Origin: Candidatus Burkholderia humilis
Lineage (GTDB): Bacteria > Pseudomonadota > Gammaproteobacteria > Burkholderiales > Burkholderiaceae
NCBI GenBank assembly: GCA_001184405.1
Contig: LFMX01000018.1
Span: 1 to 64,000, forward strand
DNA: 64,000 nucleotides
Direction of reading: 5' to 3'
Part shown: piece by piece, positions 9,969-19,619 of the stretch
Layout of the letters: every line of letters begins with the position of its first letter
Position numbering within the stretch: the stretch's first letter is position 1
Position numbers and translations under genes: made by a program
Notes under the pieces: model-generated
The model's input: the letters and a program-made list of their open reading frames with translations, nothing else
Database searches by the model: none
Told to the model about the DNA's origin: nothing

Positions 9969-11256
9969 TCAGCGCGATTCCTTGATGAACAAGGTCGTCA
10001 ACGCGCCGACCGCGCACAGTGCGCCGACGTAGATCGCCGGGGCGAGCGGGCTTGATTTCATCATCAGCGACACGACGATCGGCGTGAGTTCGCCGAACAC
10101 CGCGTACGCGACATTGTACGAAAACGAAATGTCCGAGAAGCGCACGGTGGACGGGAACGACTTGACCATTACGAACGGAATCGCGCCGATCACGGCGACG
10201 AAAAAGCCCGCGAGCGCGTAGTACGGCAGGAGCGCGGCGGCATCGAGCGCGACTTGCTGGAACATCAGCCAGTACGACACGGCCAACGCTGCGCCGCCGA
10301 TGAAAATCGTCTTGCCCGCGCCGATCCGCCCCGCAATCGCGCCCGACAGCACGCAGTCGATGGTCAGGCACAGCGTCGCCGCGCTGTTCGCGATCAGCAC
10401 CGTCGCCGGCGCGATATGGAACTGCTTCTGCAGAAGCGTGGGCGCATCAGAATCACGACGACGATCGCCGCCGACAACATCCACGTGAGCAGCATCGACA
10501 CGATGACGGCGCGGCCGTGATCGCGCAGCACGGCTTTGAGCGGGATTTCGGCCGCGATCGCCTTGCGCTGCTGCACACGGGCGTTTCATGCAGCCAGCGG
10601 CGCAGATACACCGAGCACAGCCCGAACAGCCCGCCGAGCAGGAACGGCAGACGCCACGCGAAATCCGCGACCTGTTCCGGCGCGAACGACTTGTTGATGG
10701 CGGTCGCGATCAGCGAGCCGAGCCCGTCATATCGGCTATGCGTGCGGCACGCTGACGGCGGGCCTCACGCATAGCCGATATGACGGCTCGGCACGTGCTC
10801 CGACACGAACACCCACGCGCCCGGCACTTCGCCGCCGACGGCCGCGCCCTGCATCACGCGGAACAGGAGCAGCAGCACCGGCGCGGCAAGACCGATCGAC
10901 GCGTAGGTCGGCAAAAAGCCCATCAGGAGCGTGGGTACGGACATCAGCAAAACGGACAGCGTGAACATGCGCTTGCGGCCGAGCAGGTCGCCGAAATGCG
11001 CCATCACGATGCCGTCGAGCGGACGCGCGAGATAACCCGCCGCGAAGATGCCGAAGGTCTGCAACTGACGCAGCCAGTCCGGAATCGATACCGGAAAGAA
11101 CAACTGGCCGATGACCGGCGCGAAGAACACGAAGATGATGAAGTCGTAAAACTCGAGCGCGCCGCCGAGTGCGGCGAGGGTGAGCGTCTTATAGTCGCCG
11201 CGCGTGAGGGCGCGGCCGGCGGTGCGTTCGCCGCCGGAAAGAGGGTGTGCCGACAT
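9969..11256 (-). pseudogene. MFS transporter of the metabolite:H+ symporter family, broken
   Basis: This was a 12-helix importer of the MHS group (proline/betaine or dicarboxylate type). The start at 11256 reads MSAHPLSGGERTAGRALTRG, then the diagnostic TLTLAALGGALEFYDFIIFVFFAPVIGQLFFP. The loop AHFGDLLGRKRMFTLSVLLM is present. The frame stops at 10765 within RHIGYA, where an inverted template-switch duplication (10717-10792) has replaced coding sequence. It resumes with LIATAINKSFAPEQVADFAWRLPFLLGGL, shifts once more near 10440, and ends with TTLFIKESR at 9969. The substrate cannot be told. It is inactive. Confidence 0.9.
10717..10792. repeat. imperfect inverted repeat from template switch
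   Basis: The left arm 10717-10744 and right arm 10766-10792 are reverse complements except for one extra C in the left arm, with a 21-base spacer. On the plus strand the left arm and spacer spell the transporter's own coding sequence RHIGYACGTLTAGLT, which belongs on the minus strand. A piece of the gene has therefore been copied in inverted orientation into the gene itself. Confidence 0.85.
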
Positions 11257-11682
11257 CGAAAAATGAACCCGTAAGAAAGCCGCGCGATGCGCAGCGAAAG
11301 TGAGGCATTGCCCTGCGGGGTGTCGGACGCGCCGGGTGAGCGCAAAGCGTGGAACGACTCGGGCGCGGATTCGTTGCCGCCGCCCGTCAACCGCGCGGCG
11401 CTGTGCGACGGACAGTCGCGGCGCTGCGTGTCTTCGCGACGTTTCGGTAAAACGACGGAAGCGGGGACTTTTGAGCCAAACGCGGCATGTTACAGGATGT
11501 AAGTAGCCTGAATACAAAAAAGTACGATTAATCAGCGACGGTTGCGTTTAAGAAACGTCCCAGCATCGTCACACGCGTGACAATTCGGGCCTCCTGTAAC
11601 AGAAACGTCTCATCCCGCGACGAGACGCCCACGGCGCAGTAATCGGCGCCGTTAGCTCCTTGGATCCATCAGGCCTGACACT
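11257..11682. other. 426-bp region with no recognised gene
   Basis: This lies between the divergent MHS transporter and the OmpR-type regulator. Open frames in it have no family features. It is expected to hold the two promoters; an A-rich patch around 11510-11530 is the only clearly AT-rich part. I see no hairpin or repeat worth calling. Confidence 0.4.
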
Positions 11683-12420
11683 ATGCGCGTCGCCGTTTTG
11701 CAAACCGACCCCAGCTATCGAAATCTCATCAGCGATATCGTCAAACGTCTGGGCCACACCTGCGTCACTTTCGGAGACGGCTTATTGCTGTCGAAAGCGT
11801 TGTCGCGTTCCACCGTCGATCTTCTCGTGCTCGACTGGAATTCCTCGGGCCTGTGCGGGCTCGATCTGCTGAAATCCGTGCGTTCGAGCTTCGGCGAGCG
11901 CGTGCCCGTCATTTTCGCTACGCCCGACGGCGACGAACACAACATCGTCTGCGAGTTGACGGCGGGCGCGGACGATTACGTCGTCTATCCCATTCGTCCG
12001 GGCGAATTCGGCGCGCGTGTGGAAGCGCTGCTGCGCCGGGCGTATCCGGCGAATGCGTTCCTCGAAGTCGGTCCGTACCGGTTCGATGCGCGCCAGCAGA
12101 TCGTCACCGTACGCGGCAAGCCGGTCCAACTAAGCGGCACGCAATTCCGTCTCGCGCAATTGTTCTTCTCGAATATCGGCCGCGTGTTGTAGCGCGATCA
12201 TATTTTCGCCATGGTCTGGGGCCGCGAATTCCGCGAAACCACGCGTACGATCGACAGCCACGTGTCACGTCTGCGTCTCGCGCTCGAAATCGAGCCGGTG
12301 AATCACTTCCGGCTTCAGCCGGTGTACAAGAGCGGCTACCGCCTGCTGCATCTCTACGATGAAAGTGGCAGCCCGGTCGATGATGGTCTCAACGACGATC
12401 ACACCGAAATCGCGGCTTGA
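11683..12420 (+). pseudogene. OmpR-family response regulator with one nonsense codon
   Basis: This is a cytoplasmic two-component regulator. Its receiver domain has the phospho-acceptor Asp in DLLVLDWNSSGLCGLDLL. Where the invariant Lys is normally found the sequence reads DDYVVYPIRPGEF, with Tyr instead of Lys, which is unusual. The C-terminal winged helix (VQLSGTQFRLAQLFFSNIGRVL, then DHIFAMVWGREF, TIDSHVSRLRLAL, VYKSGYRLLHL) is interrupted only by a TAG at 12190-12192, in the position of an expected Gln. Reading continues in the same frame to the TGA at 12418-12420. The lesion removes the recognition helix. Suppression could in principle rescue it. Confidence 0.88.
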
Positions 12421-12440
12421 TGCCGTGATCGCCTGAAAGA

Positions 12441-12470
12441 AATGCCGTCCTCGCGACGGCATTTTCCTTT
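12441..12470 (+). terminator. intrinsic terminator
   Basis: A nine-base-pair perfect stem (12441-12449 with 12455-12463) with loop ctcgc is followed by TTCCTTT, 20 bases after the regulator's end. Confidence 0.75.
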
Positions 12471-12545
12471 GGCGCGCGCCGGGTGATGTTGTGTCTCTAT
12501 AATCGAGTACCGATCGATTACGACCGCACTTCGCCCACTCAACGC

Positions 12546-13323
12546 ATGACTAGCCCTCTGGCCGCGCCGGCTGCATCGACCTTGCGCGACATGCTCGCGC
12601 ATTTCATGCTGCTCGAACCCGTGTTCGACGCGATGCCTGACATCGTCTTCTTCGTGAAGGATCGCGACGCGCGCTACGCGATGGTCAACCGCACGCTCGC
12701 GCGCCGCTGCGGCTACAAAGACGACAAGTCCGCGCTGCTCGGCAAGACCGCCGAAGACGTGTTCCCGCGCCGCTTCGGGCGCATCTATACGGCGCAGGAT
12801 CAGGCGATCATCGCGCAGGGACATCAGCTGATCGATCAGCTCGAATTGCATCTGTATCATGACGTGCAAGCAGCCGCTGCACGATACGGCGGGAAATATC
12901 GTCGGGCTGGCGGGGATTTCGCGCGATCTGCAGGCGGCCGAGAGTACGCATCCGGCGTATAGCAAGCTGGCGGCGGTCGTGCAGCATATTCAGGAACATT
13001 ACGTCCAGCCGCTCAATATGCGCGAACTCGCGCAGATGGCGAACATGTCGATCGCGCAGCTCGAGCGCTATTTTCACAAGGTGTTTCATCTGACGCCGCG
13101 GCAGGTTTTGCTCAAGACGCGGCTCGATGCCGCGACCGCGCTGCTCGCCACGAACGAAAAGGTCACCGATGTCGCTGCGCTCTGCGGCTACACCGATCAC
13201 AGCACGTTCACGCGTCAGTTCAAGGCGACCGTCGGCATCACGCCGACCGAATACCGCGCGTTGTGGCAATCGACGGGAACGCGCGCGGACGGCGGATCGG
13301 CGGCGAATGTTTCAAATGTCTGA
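12546..13323 (+). pseudogene. PAS-domain AraC-family regulator, broken by small deletion
   Basis: The N-terminal PAS domain (LLEPVFDAMPDIVFFVKDRDARYAMVNRTLARRCGYKDK-like, ending DQLELHLY) is followed by a two-helix-turn-helix AraC domain (MRELAQMANMSIAQLERYFHKVFHLTPRQVLLKTRLDAATALLA, then VTDVAALCGYTDHSTFTRQFKATVGITPTEYRALW). At about 12857 the residues expected between HLY and MTCKQPLHDTAGNIVG are missing and the frame changes, so the two domains are no longer joined. The start at 12546 (MTSPLAAPAAST) is chosen as the first ATG near the domain. The AraC part alone could be translated only if a new start were used. Confidence 0.85.
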
Positions 13324-13664
13324 CGGGAAAACGGGGCGCGGCAGGTCCCGGAATTACACGTTCGTGCGCAACGCGCTCAAGCGTTCACTTCTCGACACGC
13401 CGCAGAACCTTGTATCTAAAGGCTTTGTTTCGATCGGTCCGCTTCTTGCCCGATAAAACATGTCGCGCTCAAGCGCTTTTTCCGCTCGGCCCGACACACC
13501 CACCGCAAGGCGTTCCGCACCGGTGCACTGGCGGCAATAAAATACGGTGCGTTCGGAATTCGCGCCGCGTTTTCGTGGCAACTTCAGCCGGTAGCGTGAG
13601 GTCGACGAGCGGCGAACCGTGGAGACCGTGCGCGAGAATTCCGTTTTCGGCAGTTGAAAAGAAC
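13324..13664. other. 341-bp region with no recognised gene
   Basis: Between the AraC pseudogene and the truncated receiver gene I find no protein motif on either strand. It may hold remains of a gene too decayed to name. Confidence 0.35.
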
Positions 13665-13922
13665 ATGATGAACGAAGTAGCAAGACTGGGGTATGCGCGG
13701 ATCGTACTCATCGAAGACGATCCCGAAAGCAGAGCATCGCTGCAGATGTTGTTGGAGGAAGAAGGCGCCGCCGTCGTGGCGGTGGCCGAAGACGGCGCGG
13801 AAGCGGCGATCACGCATCTCCCCAATGCGGTCATCTGCGATCTCGACCTTCCAGGCATGGACGGTTTTTATCTCATCCAGCGTTTGCGCGATCACGAAAT
13901 ACGCGGAAATCTGCCGCCGTCG
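13665..13922 (+). pseudogene. response-regulator receiver, 3' end deleted
   Basis: The frame starts MMNEVARLGYARIVLIEDDPESR and shows a receiver domain: the acidic pair (IEDD) near residue 16, then VICDLDLPGMDGFYLIQRLRDHE with the phospho-acceptor Asp. Homology stops at about residue 86 (EIRGNLPPS). After that the plus-strand frame runs into the antisense of a small membrane-protein gene that reads towards it. The second half of the receiver, with the Thr and Lys positions, is gone. A deletion between two converging genes is the simplest cause. Confidence 0.8.
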
Positions 13923-14084
13923 GTCACGATTGCGCGCCCGCGTCGCGCCGGTAATCACGGCAATGCCGAGCATGATTACGGCGACGATCGCGATTGTGTG
14001 CTGCGACACGTGCATGGCGACGAGTCCCCAGCACACACCGCCGATGAAAATCAGCCAGCCCACCAGATAGATGATCAGGGTCAT
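13922..14084 (-). pseudogene. small membrane protein, 3' end lost at deletion junction
   Basis: The start at 14084 (MTLIIYLVGWLIFIGGVCWG) has a GGAG site seven bases upstream. Two hydrophobic helices follow (residues 3-24 and 29-47), then GATRARNRD, where homology to the small inner-membrane proteins seen in related genomes ends. The open frame continues as antisense of the receiver gene. The loss may be only a few residues, so a stable product is still possible, but with a long foreign tail. Confidence 0.65.
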
Positions 14085-14203
14085 CGACTTCTCCTTTTTT
14101 CGTTGTGTTTTTCAGCACGTTCACGCCGGCAAGTAGCATGCCGTGACGCGTACGACGCATTTCGTATGCGACACTCGGGCTCTACGCTTATCGGGATCCG
14201 CGC

Positions 14204-14412
14204 ATGCTCACCGTTCACCACCTCAACAATTCGCGTTCGCAGCGTGTGCTGTGGATGCTCGAAGAGCTCGGCGTCGAATATGACATCAAGCGCTATCAAC
14301 GCGATCCCGTCACGATGCTCGCGCCGCCCGAATTGCGCGCGGTGCATCCGCTGGGCTGGGCAAATCGCCTGTCATCACCGATGGCGATCTGACGCTCGCC
14401 GAATCCGGCGCG
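14204..14412 (+). pseudogene. glutathione S-transferase, N-terminal fragment
   Basis: The thioredoxin-like N-terminal domain is clear: MLTVHHLNNSRSQRVLWMLEELGVEYDIKRYQRDPVTMLAPPELRAVHPLG. The catalytic Ser region (NNSRSQR) is present. A five-base tandem duplication (ctggg twice, 14351-14360) shifts the frame. The sequence then resumes as KSPVITDGDLTLAESGA, containing the conserved ESGA motif that binds glutathione. At about 14412 the gene stops and an unrelated helicase-like gene begins, so the whole C-terminal helical domain is deleted. Confidence 0.85.
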
Positions 14413-15795
14413 GGGCTCGTGAAGGTGTATCTGCAAAAGGAGCGCAATGTCGCCATTCAACTTGCGCGCACGCTGGAGAATTTGCATTGGCGGTTTACGG
14501 CGGCGTTCGGGGCGGGGACGTATCGGATCGAGGAGCTGCTGTATTGCCCGGATTACACCGTCAAGGACGCGGCGATCGCGGGCGTGCCGGCGGGGCGTAT
14601 CGTCGATACAAGCCGCAAGGCGCAATTGCCCAAAGTCGTGCTGGAGATTTTGCCGCCCGACGAACCGCGTTTCGAAGCGGCGGCGCGCATCCATCATTTT
14701 CTCGCCGATGAACTGTCTCTCACGCCGGATACGAACGCGCTCGTCGGCGCGGCCAATACTCTCGTCACGCGATTGTCGGGCGGACTCCCGACGTGGGCGC
14801 GCAGACTCGAATTCGAGCCGTTCCGTTTGCGCGTGATCGCGACCGCCGGCGCGGGCAAGACGCAGCTCGCCATACGCGCGATGCGCTCGCCGCTGGCAAA
14901 AGCGTGCTCTATGTGTGCTTCAACCGGCCGCTCGCGGACCATATCCGCGCGATTGCGCCGAAGGAAGCGAAGATCGCGAATATCCCAACTGAGCGCGGCC
15001 GTCGCGCGCGATGCCGGCAGTCTGCCCGATTTTAGCTAGCCCAACGTCTCTTTACGACGCTCGAAGAGCGCTTCGCCGCCGTGCCAGTGCCCGAGCACTG
15101 GAAGACCGATGTGCTGATCGTCGATGAAGGTCAGGATTTTCAGGCGGCGTGGGTCGAATCGCTGGAACGCCTGCTCAACGCCGATGGCGCGTGGTGGTGG
15201 CTCGAAGATCCGATGCAGAACCTCTACCTGCTCGAACCGGTGCCGCTGCCCGGCTGGACGATTCTTCGCGAAACCGCCAACTATCGCAGTCCGCGCGACT
15301 TGCTCGACTTTATCCGCAAGATTGTCGGGCCGGACGTGCGGCTCGAAGCGGGCAGTCCGTTCGACGGCTCCGACGTGAGCATCTCCACTTACGAAGACGG
15401 TCATCCCGAAGAAGTGATCGAAGCGACCAAGCGCGCGATCACGCATGCGCTGTCGCTCGGCTTCCGGAAGCAGGACATTGCCGTGCTGTCGTTTCGCGGG
15501 CGCGAAGGCTCGGCGCTCACGGCGGTCGATCAGCTCGGGCCGCATCGGTTGCGCGCGTTTACCGGTTCCGTACGATCTGTTCGGCAACCCGGAGTATCGC
15601 GAGGGCGATGTGCTGCTCGAATCGATCTATCGCTTCAAAGAGCAATCCGCGCCGTACGTCGTGCTGACCGAAGTCGATTTCGACGCGCTCGACGATCAGG
15701 CCGCGCGCAAGATTTTCGTCGGCGCGACGCGGGCGACGATGAAGCTGATCGTCGTCGCATCCGAACGTGCGGCGCGCATGATAGAAGCACGGTAA
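14413..15795 (+). pseudogene. superfamily I helicase-like ATPase, 5' deleted and frameshifted
   Basis: The remaining part starts GLVKVYLQKERNVAIQLART, inside what is normally the N-terminal nuclease-related domain. It keeps the Walker A motif (VIATAGAGKTQLAI) and the DEGQD Walker B motif of UvrD-type enzymes (TDVLIVDEGQDFQAAWVESLERLL), plus motif VI-like GATRATMKLIVVASERA near the end. Lesions are a frameshift near 14877, another near 14980, a TAG near 15038 and a frameshift near 15563. The 5' part was removed by the same deletion that cut the GST gene. The family is sure from the motifs; the role is unknown. Confidence 0.85.
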
Positions 15796-15807
15796 GCGCT
15801 TAAACCG

Positions 15808-17644
15808 ATGGCCGTCACGCGTCACGATTCCTCTTTGCGCACGCGCCCCGCGCGTCCCTGGTTCCGGCGCGTCTGGTACGCGGCGATGATCGCGCTCGCC
15901 ATTGCATTGCGCCGTCGATCGGCGCGGTCGGCTACATGCTGTACTCGGGGCTGCTCGCGCGCGAGACGCATCAGCATGTCGTGCCGTACGACCGCCTGTA
16001 CTGGGACGCCGCGCAGTTTCAGATTGCGTACGAGCGCTTCGAGAGTCAGGTGTTGCTGTATCGCGGCAGTATCGATGAAGACGCGGAGTGGGTGCGCGAG
16101 AGTTACCGCCTGTTGCGCGCGCGGCTCACGCAAGTCGCCGATTCAGCCGGTGTCGTCGCCGGGCAGGAAGCCTTGCGCAATCGGCAGCAGGAAATTCTGC
16201 GGCAGTTGCAGACCGCGCTGGATTCCATTCAGACCGATGTCGAAGGACTGAAGGCGGAGCATCAGCGCACGCTGAGGATCATCGGCGTGATGCGGCAAAA
16301 TGTGCCCGCTGTCGCGGAATTGTCGAGCGGACGGCGGCTGATGGATGTCGCCGCGCGCGAGGATATCGCGCGGGATTTCGAGGCGAAGCGCCGTACATGA
16401 TCTACAGCGGCATTCTGCTCGCGCTATTGTCGGTGGCGGCGACTTGTCTGCTGTTGCTCAACGGCTACCGGCACATGCGTCTGATCGAGCAGCAGCGCGC
16501 GGCGCTCGCCGCCGAACACCAGGCGACGCGCGTGGCCCGCGATGCGGGCGTCGCGAAAGACACGTTTCTCGGCATGATCAGCCACGAATTGTGCACGCCG
16601 CTGCACGCGATCGTTTCGTCGGTGGAACTGCTCGGGCTGAATCTGCACGCGGAAGCCGACCGCAAGATCATCGAGCGGCTGGAAGCGGGCGCGCGGCACC
16701 TCGAAGCGCAAATGCGCGATCTTACCGATTACACGCGGCTCGGCGCGGGCAAGCTCGAACTGCGCATGGTCGTATTCGATCCGCAGGAACTGCTCGAATC
16801 CATCGTCGATGCGAACATGCCCGCCGCGAATTCGAAGAAGCTCGAACTGCGCGGCGACTTTGCGGGCGAACACGGCGCGATCGAATCGGACCCGCATCGC
16901 GTGCGACAAATCGTGACCAACGCCATCAAGTACACGGAAGCGGGTTCGATCGACGTGCATTTCGTGCGCAGCCAAAAGCGTCTGGATATTTCCGTGATCG
17001 ATACCGGTCCGGGCATCGCGCGCGAACAGTTGCCGCTGATTTTCAAGGAATTCAGGCAGCTTGATTCATCGAGCACGCGGCGCTTCGATGGCGCGGGCAT
17101 GGGACTCGCGGTCGTGCGCGGGCTGGTGGAACTGTTGAACGGGACGATCGAGGTATCGAGCGAAGTCGGGCAGGGCGCGGCGCTTCGCGTCAGCTTGCCG
17201 GCGGTATCGGCGCAAAATCTGCCGGCGCGCGCGGAGGAAGATGCAGGCGCGCCGGCGCTGCGCAAATCGCGCGTGCTCGTGATCGACGATCACGAATCGA
17301 TCCGCGAATCGCTGGTGGAAATGTTGACGCACCTGGGTTACGCCGTCGCCGCCATGCCCGATGTCGACAGCGCGCTCGCGTAGCGGCGCGCGAACGACGC
17401 CGACGTGATCCTCGCCGATCTGCATATGCTGGACAAGGACGGCTATTCGTTCGCCAATGAATATCGCGCGCGGCTGGCGCCGGGTGCGAGCGTGCCGATC
17501 ATCGCGGTGAGCGCGTATGCGCTCGAACTCGTCGATCCGGCCGCCGCCGTGCTGTTCTTCGATCACCTGTTGAAACCGGTGCGCTATGAAGTGCTCAAAG
17601 GCGCGGTGCATCGCGCGGTGACGGTGCGACGGCGCGCAGTCTAA
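15808..17644 (+). pseudogene. hybrid sensor histidine kinase, broken
   Basis: This was an inner-membrane sensor. It has an N-terminal helix, a periplasmic helical domain (LLARETHQHVVPYDRLYWDAAQFQ to EDIARDFEA), a second helix (MIYSGILLALLSVAATCLLLL), the dimerisation domain with SHELCTPLHAI, the ATPase domain (IVTNAIKYTEAG, VIDTGPGIAREQLPLIFKEF, GAGMGLAVVRGLV) and a receiver domain (RVLVIDDHESIRESL, then ILADLHMLDKDGY). The Arg normally after His-Glu-Leu is Cys. Frameshifts near 15910 and 16390 remove the N-terminal parts from the frame. A TAG at 17381-17383 cuts the receiver. It is inactive. Confidence 0.9.
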
Positions 17645-17651
17645 GCCGACA

Positions 17652-18505
17652 TTAACTACGCAACAGCCGCTTCGAGAGATCCGCGACCAGAATGCCCAGG
17701 TGCGCGGGCTTTTCGAAACATGTGACGTTGTAATCGCGGATGATCTGGCTGATCTCTGATTCGCTCGCCTTGCCCGTCATCAGCTCGCCAGTGAGCACGA
17801 ACACCGGCGCATCCGGATTGTCCGACTCGCGCACCGCGCGAATGGCGTCCGCCGACGTGTGCACGCCGAACAGCGCCAGTCGATGACCACGGCATCGAAC
17901 ACTTGCGTTTGCAGCGCTTCAAGAAACACGTCGAGACCGTAAAAGGGCCATCGCGGTGAAGCCGGTGGCATCCAGATAATCGTGAAGATTGTCGGCGGAC
18001 GCGTGATCGTCGTCGACCATGGCGACGACCGGCTTTTCGACATCCGCGCGGCGCGGCAGGATTTCGATCTTGTGGACGTCGCACGCCTCGTACAGCAGCA
18101 CGCCTTCGTGCTTGCTGACCATCCAGCGGTTATTCAGCTTTTGCGCGATGAAGTCCGGCCGGCTGCCTGCCTCGAGCGCCTGGCCGATCCACGCCATGCA
18201 CGGAATTTCGACCGAGCCGAGCTTGAGCGTGGCGTCGTGCGCGGTGCCTTCGGTGTCGTCGGAACGCGGATGGTGTCGAAGAGCTTGAGCGCGGGCTCGT
18301 CGAAGGCATCGGCGACGCGGCGGATCTGGGCGAGCGTCCACGGACTGTTGCCCTGCAACTTGCGATGGCCCTGCGAAAAACTCAGGTCGAGAATGCGGCA
18401 CAGTTCGGCGGTCTGCTGACGCTTGCCGATGCCGTGACGGCTCATGAGCTCGCGCACGCGTTCCGCGACGGCGAGCGATTCCGATGAAGACGTTTCAGTG
18501 ACCAT
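17652..18505 (-). pseudogene. helix-turn-helix protein with receiver-like domain, broken
   Basis: The start at 18505 reads MVTETSSSESLAVAERVRELMSRHGIGKRQQTAELCRILDLSFSQGHRKLQGNSPWTLAQIRRVADAFDE, a DNA-binding-like domain. Then comes a middle region in another frame (LKLGSVEIPCMAWIGQALEAG to EILPRRADVEKPVVAMVDDDHASADNLHDYLDATG), where a receiver domain begins with the acidic triplet. The rest is in two more frames (VFDAVVIDW, then ESDNPDAPVFVLTGELMTGKASESEISQIIRDYNVTCFEKP). At least three frameshifts (about 18240, 17945 and 17885) break it. It converges on the histidine kinase gene. It may have been part of the same signalling set. Confidence 0.82.
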
Positions 18506-18716
18506 ACAGCCGGGCGGATGCTAAGAGGTGGGTCTGCGAGAGGGGCGTGCGCGCAGTCGGTCCGATATTGTAAAGGGAGCGAGGCGCCGTTTTCAAAACA
18601 GAAACGACGATTGACGCGCGATGGAAATCTTATCTGCGGGGAACGGCGTGTGCCGTTCGTTGGCGCGCACTGTGCCATCGTGATGCGCTCGGCTCCACGA
18701 CAGCGGCGCAAACGGT

Positions 18717-18920
18717 TTACTGCGGCTGAATGTTCGCAGCTTGCAGACCTTTCGGGCCCTGACGCACCTCGAACATCACCTTCTGGTTCTCCTGCAGCGA
18801 CTTGTAGCCGTCCGCGCGAATTTCGGAGAAGTGCGCGAACAGATCGGGCGTGCTGTCATCCGGCTTGATAAATCCGAAACCCTTGGTGTCGTTGAACCAT
18901 TTCACGGTGCCAGTTGCCAT
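18717..18920 (-). CDS. cold-shock domain protein
   Basis: This complete 67-residue CspA-family protein is an RNA/ssDNA-binding chaperone of the cytoplasm. It has both nucleic-acid motifs: RNP1 as [10 protein letters not shown] (residues 13-22) and RNP2 as DLFAHFS (residues 26-32). It begins [18 protein letters not shown], the standard start of the family, and has the usual length. It lies 63 bases downstream of a small gene on the same strand and may be co-transcribed with it. No lesion is visible. Confidence 0.95.
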   Translation of the reverse strand: MATGTVKWFNDTKGFGFIKPDDSTPDLFAHFSEIRADGYKSLQENQKVMFEVRQGPKGLQAANIQPQ

Positions 18921-18983
18921 CGTTTCCTCTTGTTGCTTCGTTGTTGAGCGAGCGGTTGTCTCGCGGGTTGTGATTCGAATAGG

Positions 18984-19232
18984 TCAGGCCATCGCGGGCT
19001 GGGCGTGCGGCATTTCATCGAGCAGCGTCGAGAGCTGATCGTCCGCGCTGCTGCCGCTGAACTCGCGCAGGGTCGCGAGCAAGGTGCGCCACGGCGCGGG
19101 CCAGCGCGTTTCGCGCACGCAATGGCCGGCGGAATCGGTAATGCGCAAAAGCGTGGTGTCGGAGTAATACGTGAGCGTGACGGGCAGTCCATCGAGGACG
19201 CAGGTCGTGGCGCAGGCTTTCGGAGTGAACAT
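18984..19232 (-). CDS. hypothetical protein (82 aa) upstream of cold-shock gene
   Basis: The frame MFTPKACATTCVLDGLPVTLTYYSDTTLLRITDSAGHCVRETRWPAPWRTLLATLREF is intact. Three Cys residues are present in the first half. There is no signal peptide or membrane helix and I recognise no domain. The start at 19232 is chosen over the longer open frame because the upstream part is a low-complexity tandem repeat. It is placed in the same direction as the cold-shock gene with a 63-bp gap. The function is unknown. Confidence 0.6.
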   Translation of the reverse strand: MFTPKACATTCVLDGLPVTLTYYSDTTLLRITDSAGHCVRETRWPAPWRTLLATLREFSGSSADDQLSTLLDEMPHAQPAMA

Positions 19233-19278
19233 ACTTGATTTGGAGTAGTTGATCGTTGTCGGTCTTTGACGGCGAAGC

Positions 19279-19314
19279 AGTAGAGCAACGCCTGTGAGTA
19301 AAGCAACGCCTGTG
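19279..19314. repeat. 18-bp tandem duplication, one mismatch
   Basis: The unit agtagagcaacgcctgtg is followed by the same unit with one change (agtaaagcaacgcctgtg). It lies just upstream of the 82-residue gene. Confidence 0.85.
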
Positions 19315-19446
19315 CCTGAGCCGCTGACTTGTGTGTCCAAGCGCGCGTTCCATCGGACACGGATGAGAAACGTCTACGAGGATTTGAAGGGAGTTTTGTG
19401 CGATTGACGCTAAATTAAACGGTGAAGACCGACATATACTGCGATG

Positions 19447-19480
19447 CAACGTAAGCGGAGGCCCAACGTAAGCGGAGGCC
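19447..19480. repeat. 17-bp perfect tandem duplication
   Basis: The unit caacgtaagcggaggcc occurs twice with no gap and no mismatch, in non-coding sequence downstream of the Fic pseudogene. Confidence 0.9.
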
Positions 19481-19619
19481 GTTATGGTTGATCGTATTTT
19501 TTGTCGCCAATCCCGTCGCCGTCGGCGCGCTGTTCGCCTTTGCGCGATTTGCCGACAGGAATTTTCGAGATTCGATGGCGCTGCAAAGCGAGCGTTTTCC
19601 GCGCGGCGAGCATCGCAAT

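Larger units (their letters stand above)
19233..19619. other. intergenic region with two tandem duplications and Fic remains
   Basis: No gene is recognised here beyond possible remains of the Fic C-terminus at the right end. It holds an 18-bp and a 17-bp tandem duplication, listed separately. Confidence 0.4.

Noticed and set aside
13263-14711. Long open frame spanning the receiver, membrane-protein and GST genes
   Set aside because: It arises from joining frames over a deletion junction and antisense sequence; only the receiver part has protein-family features.
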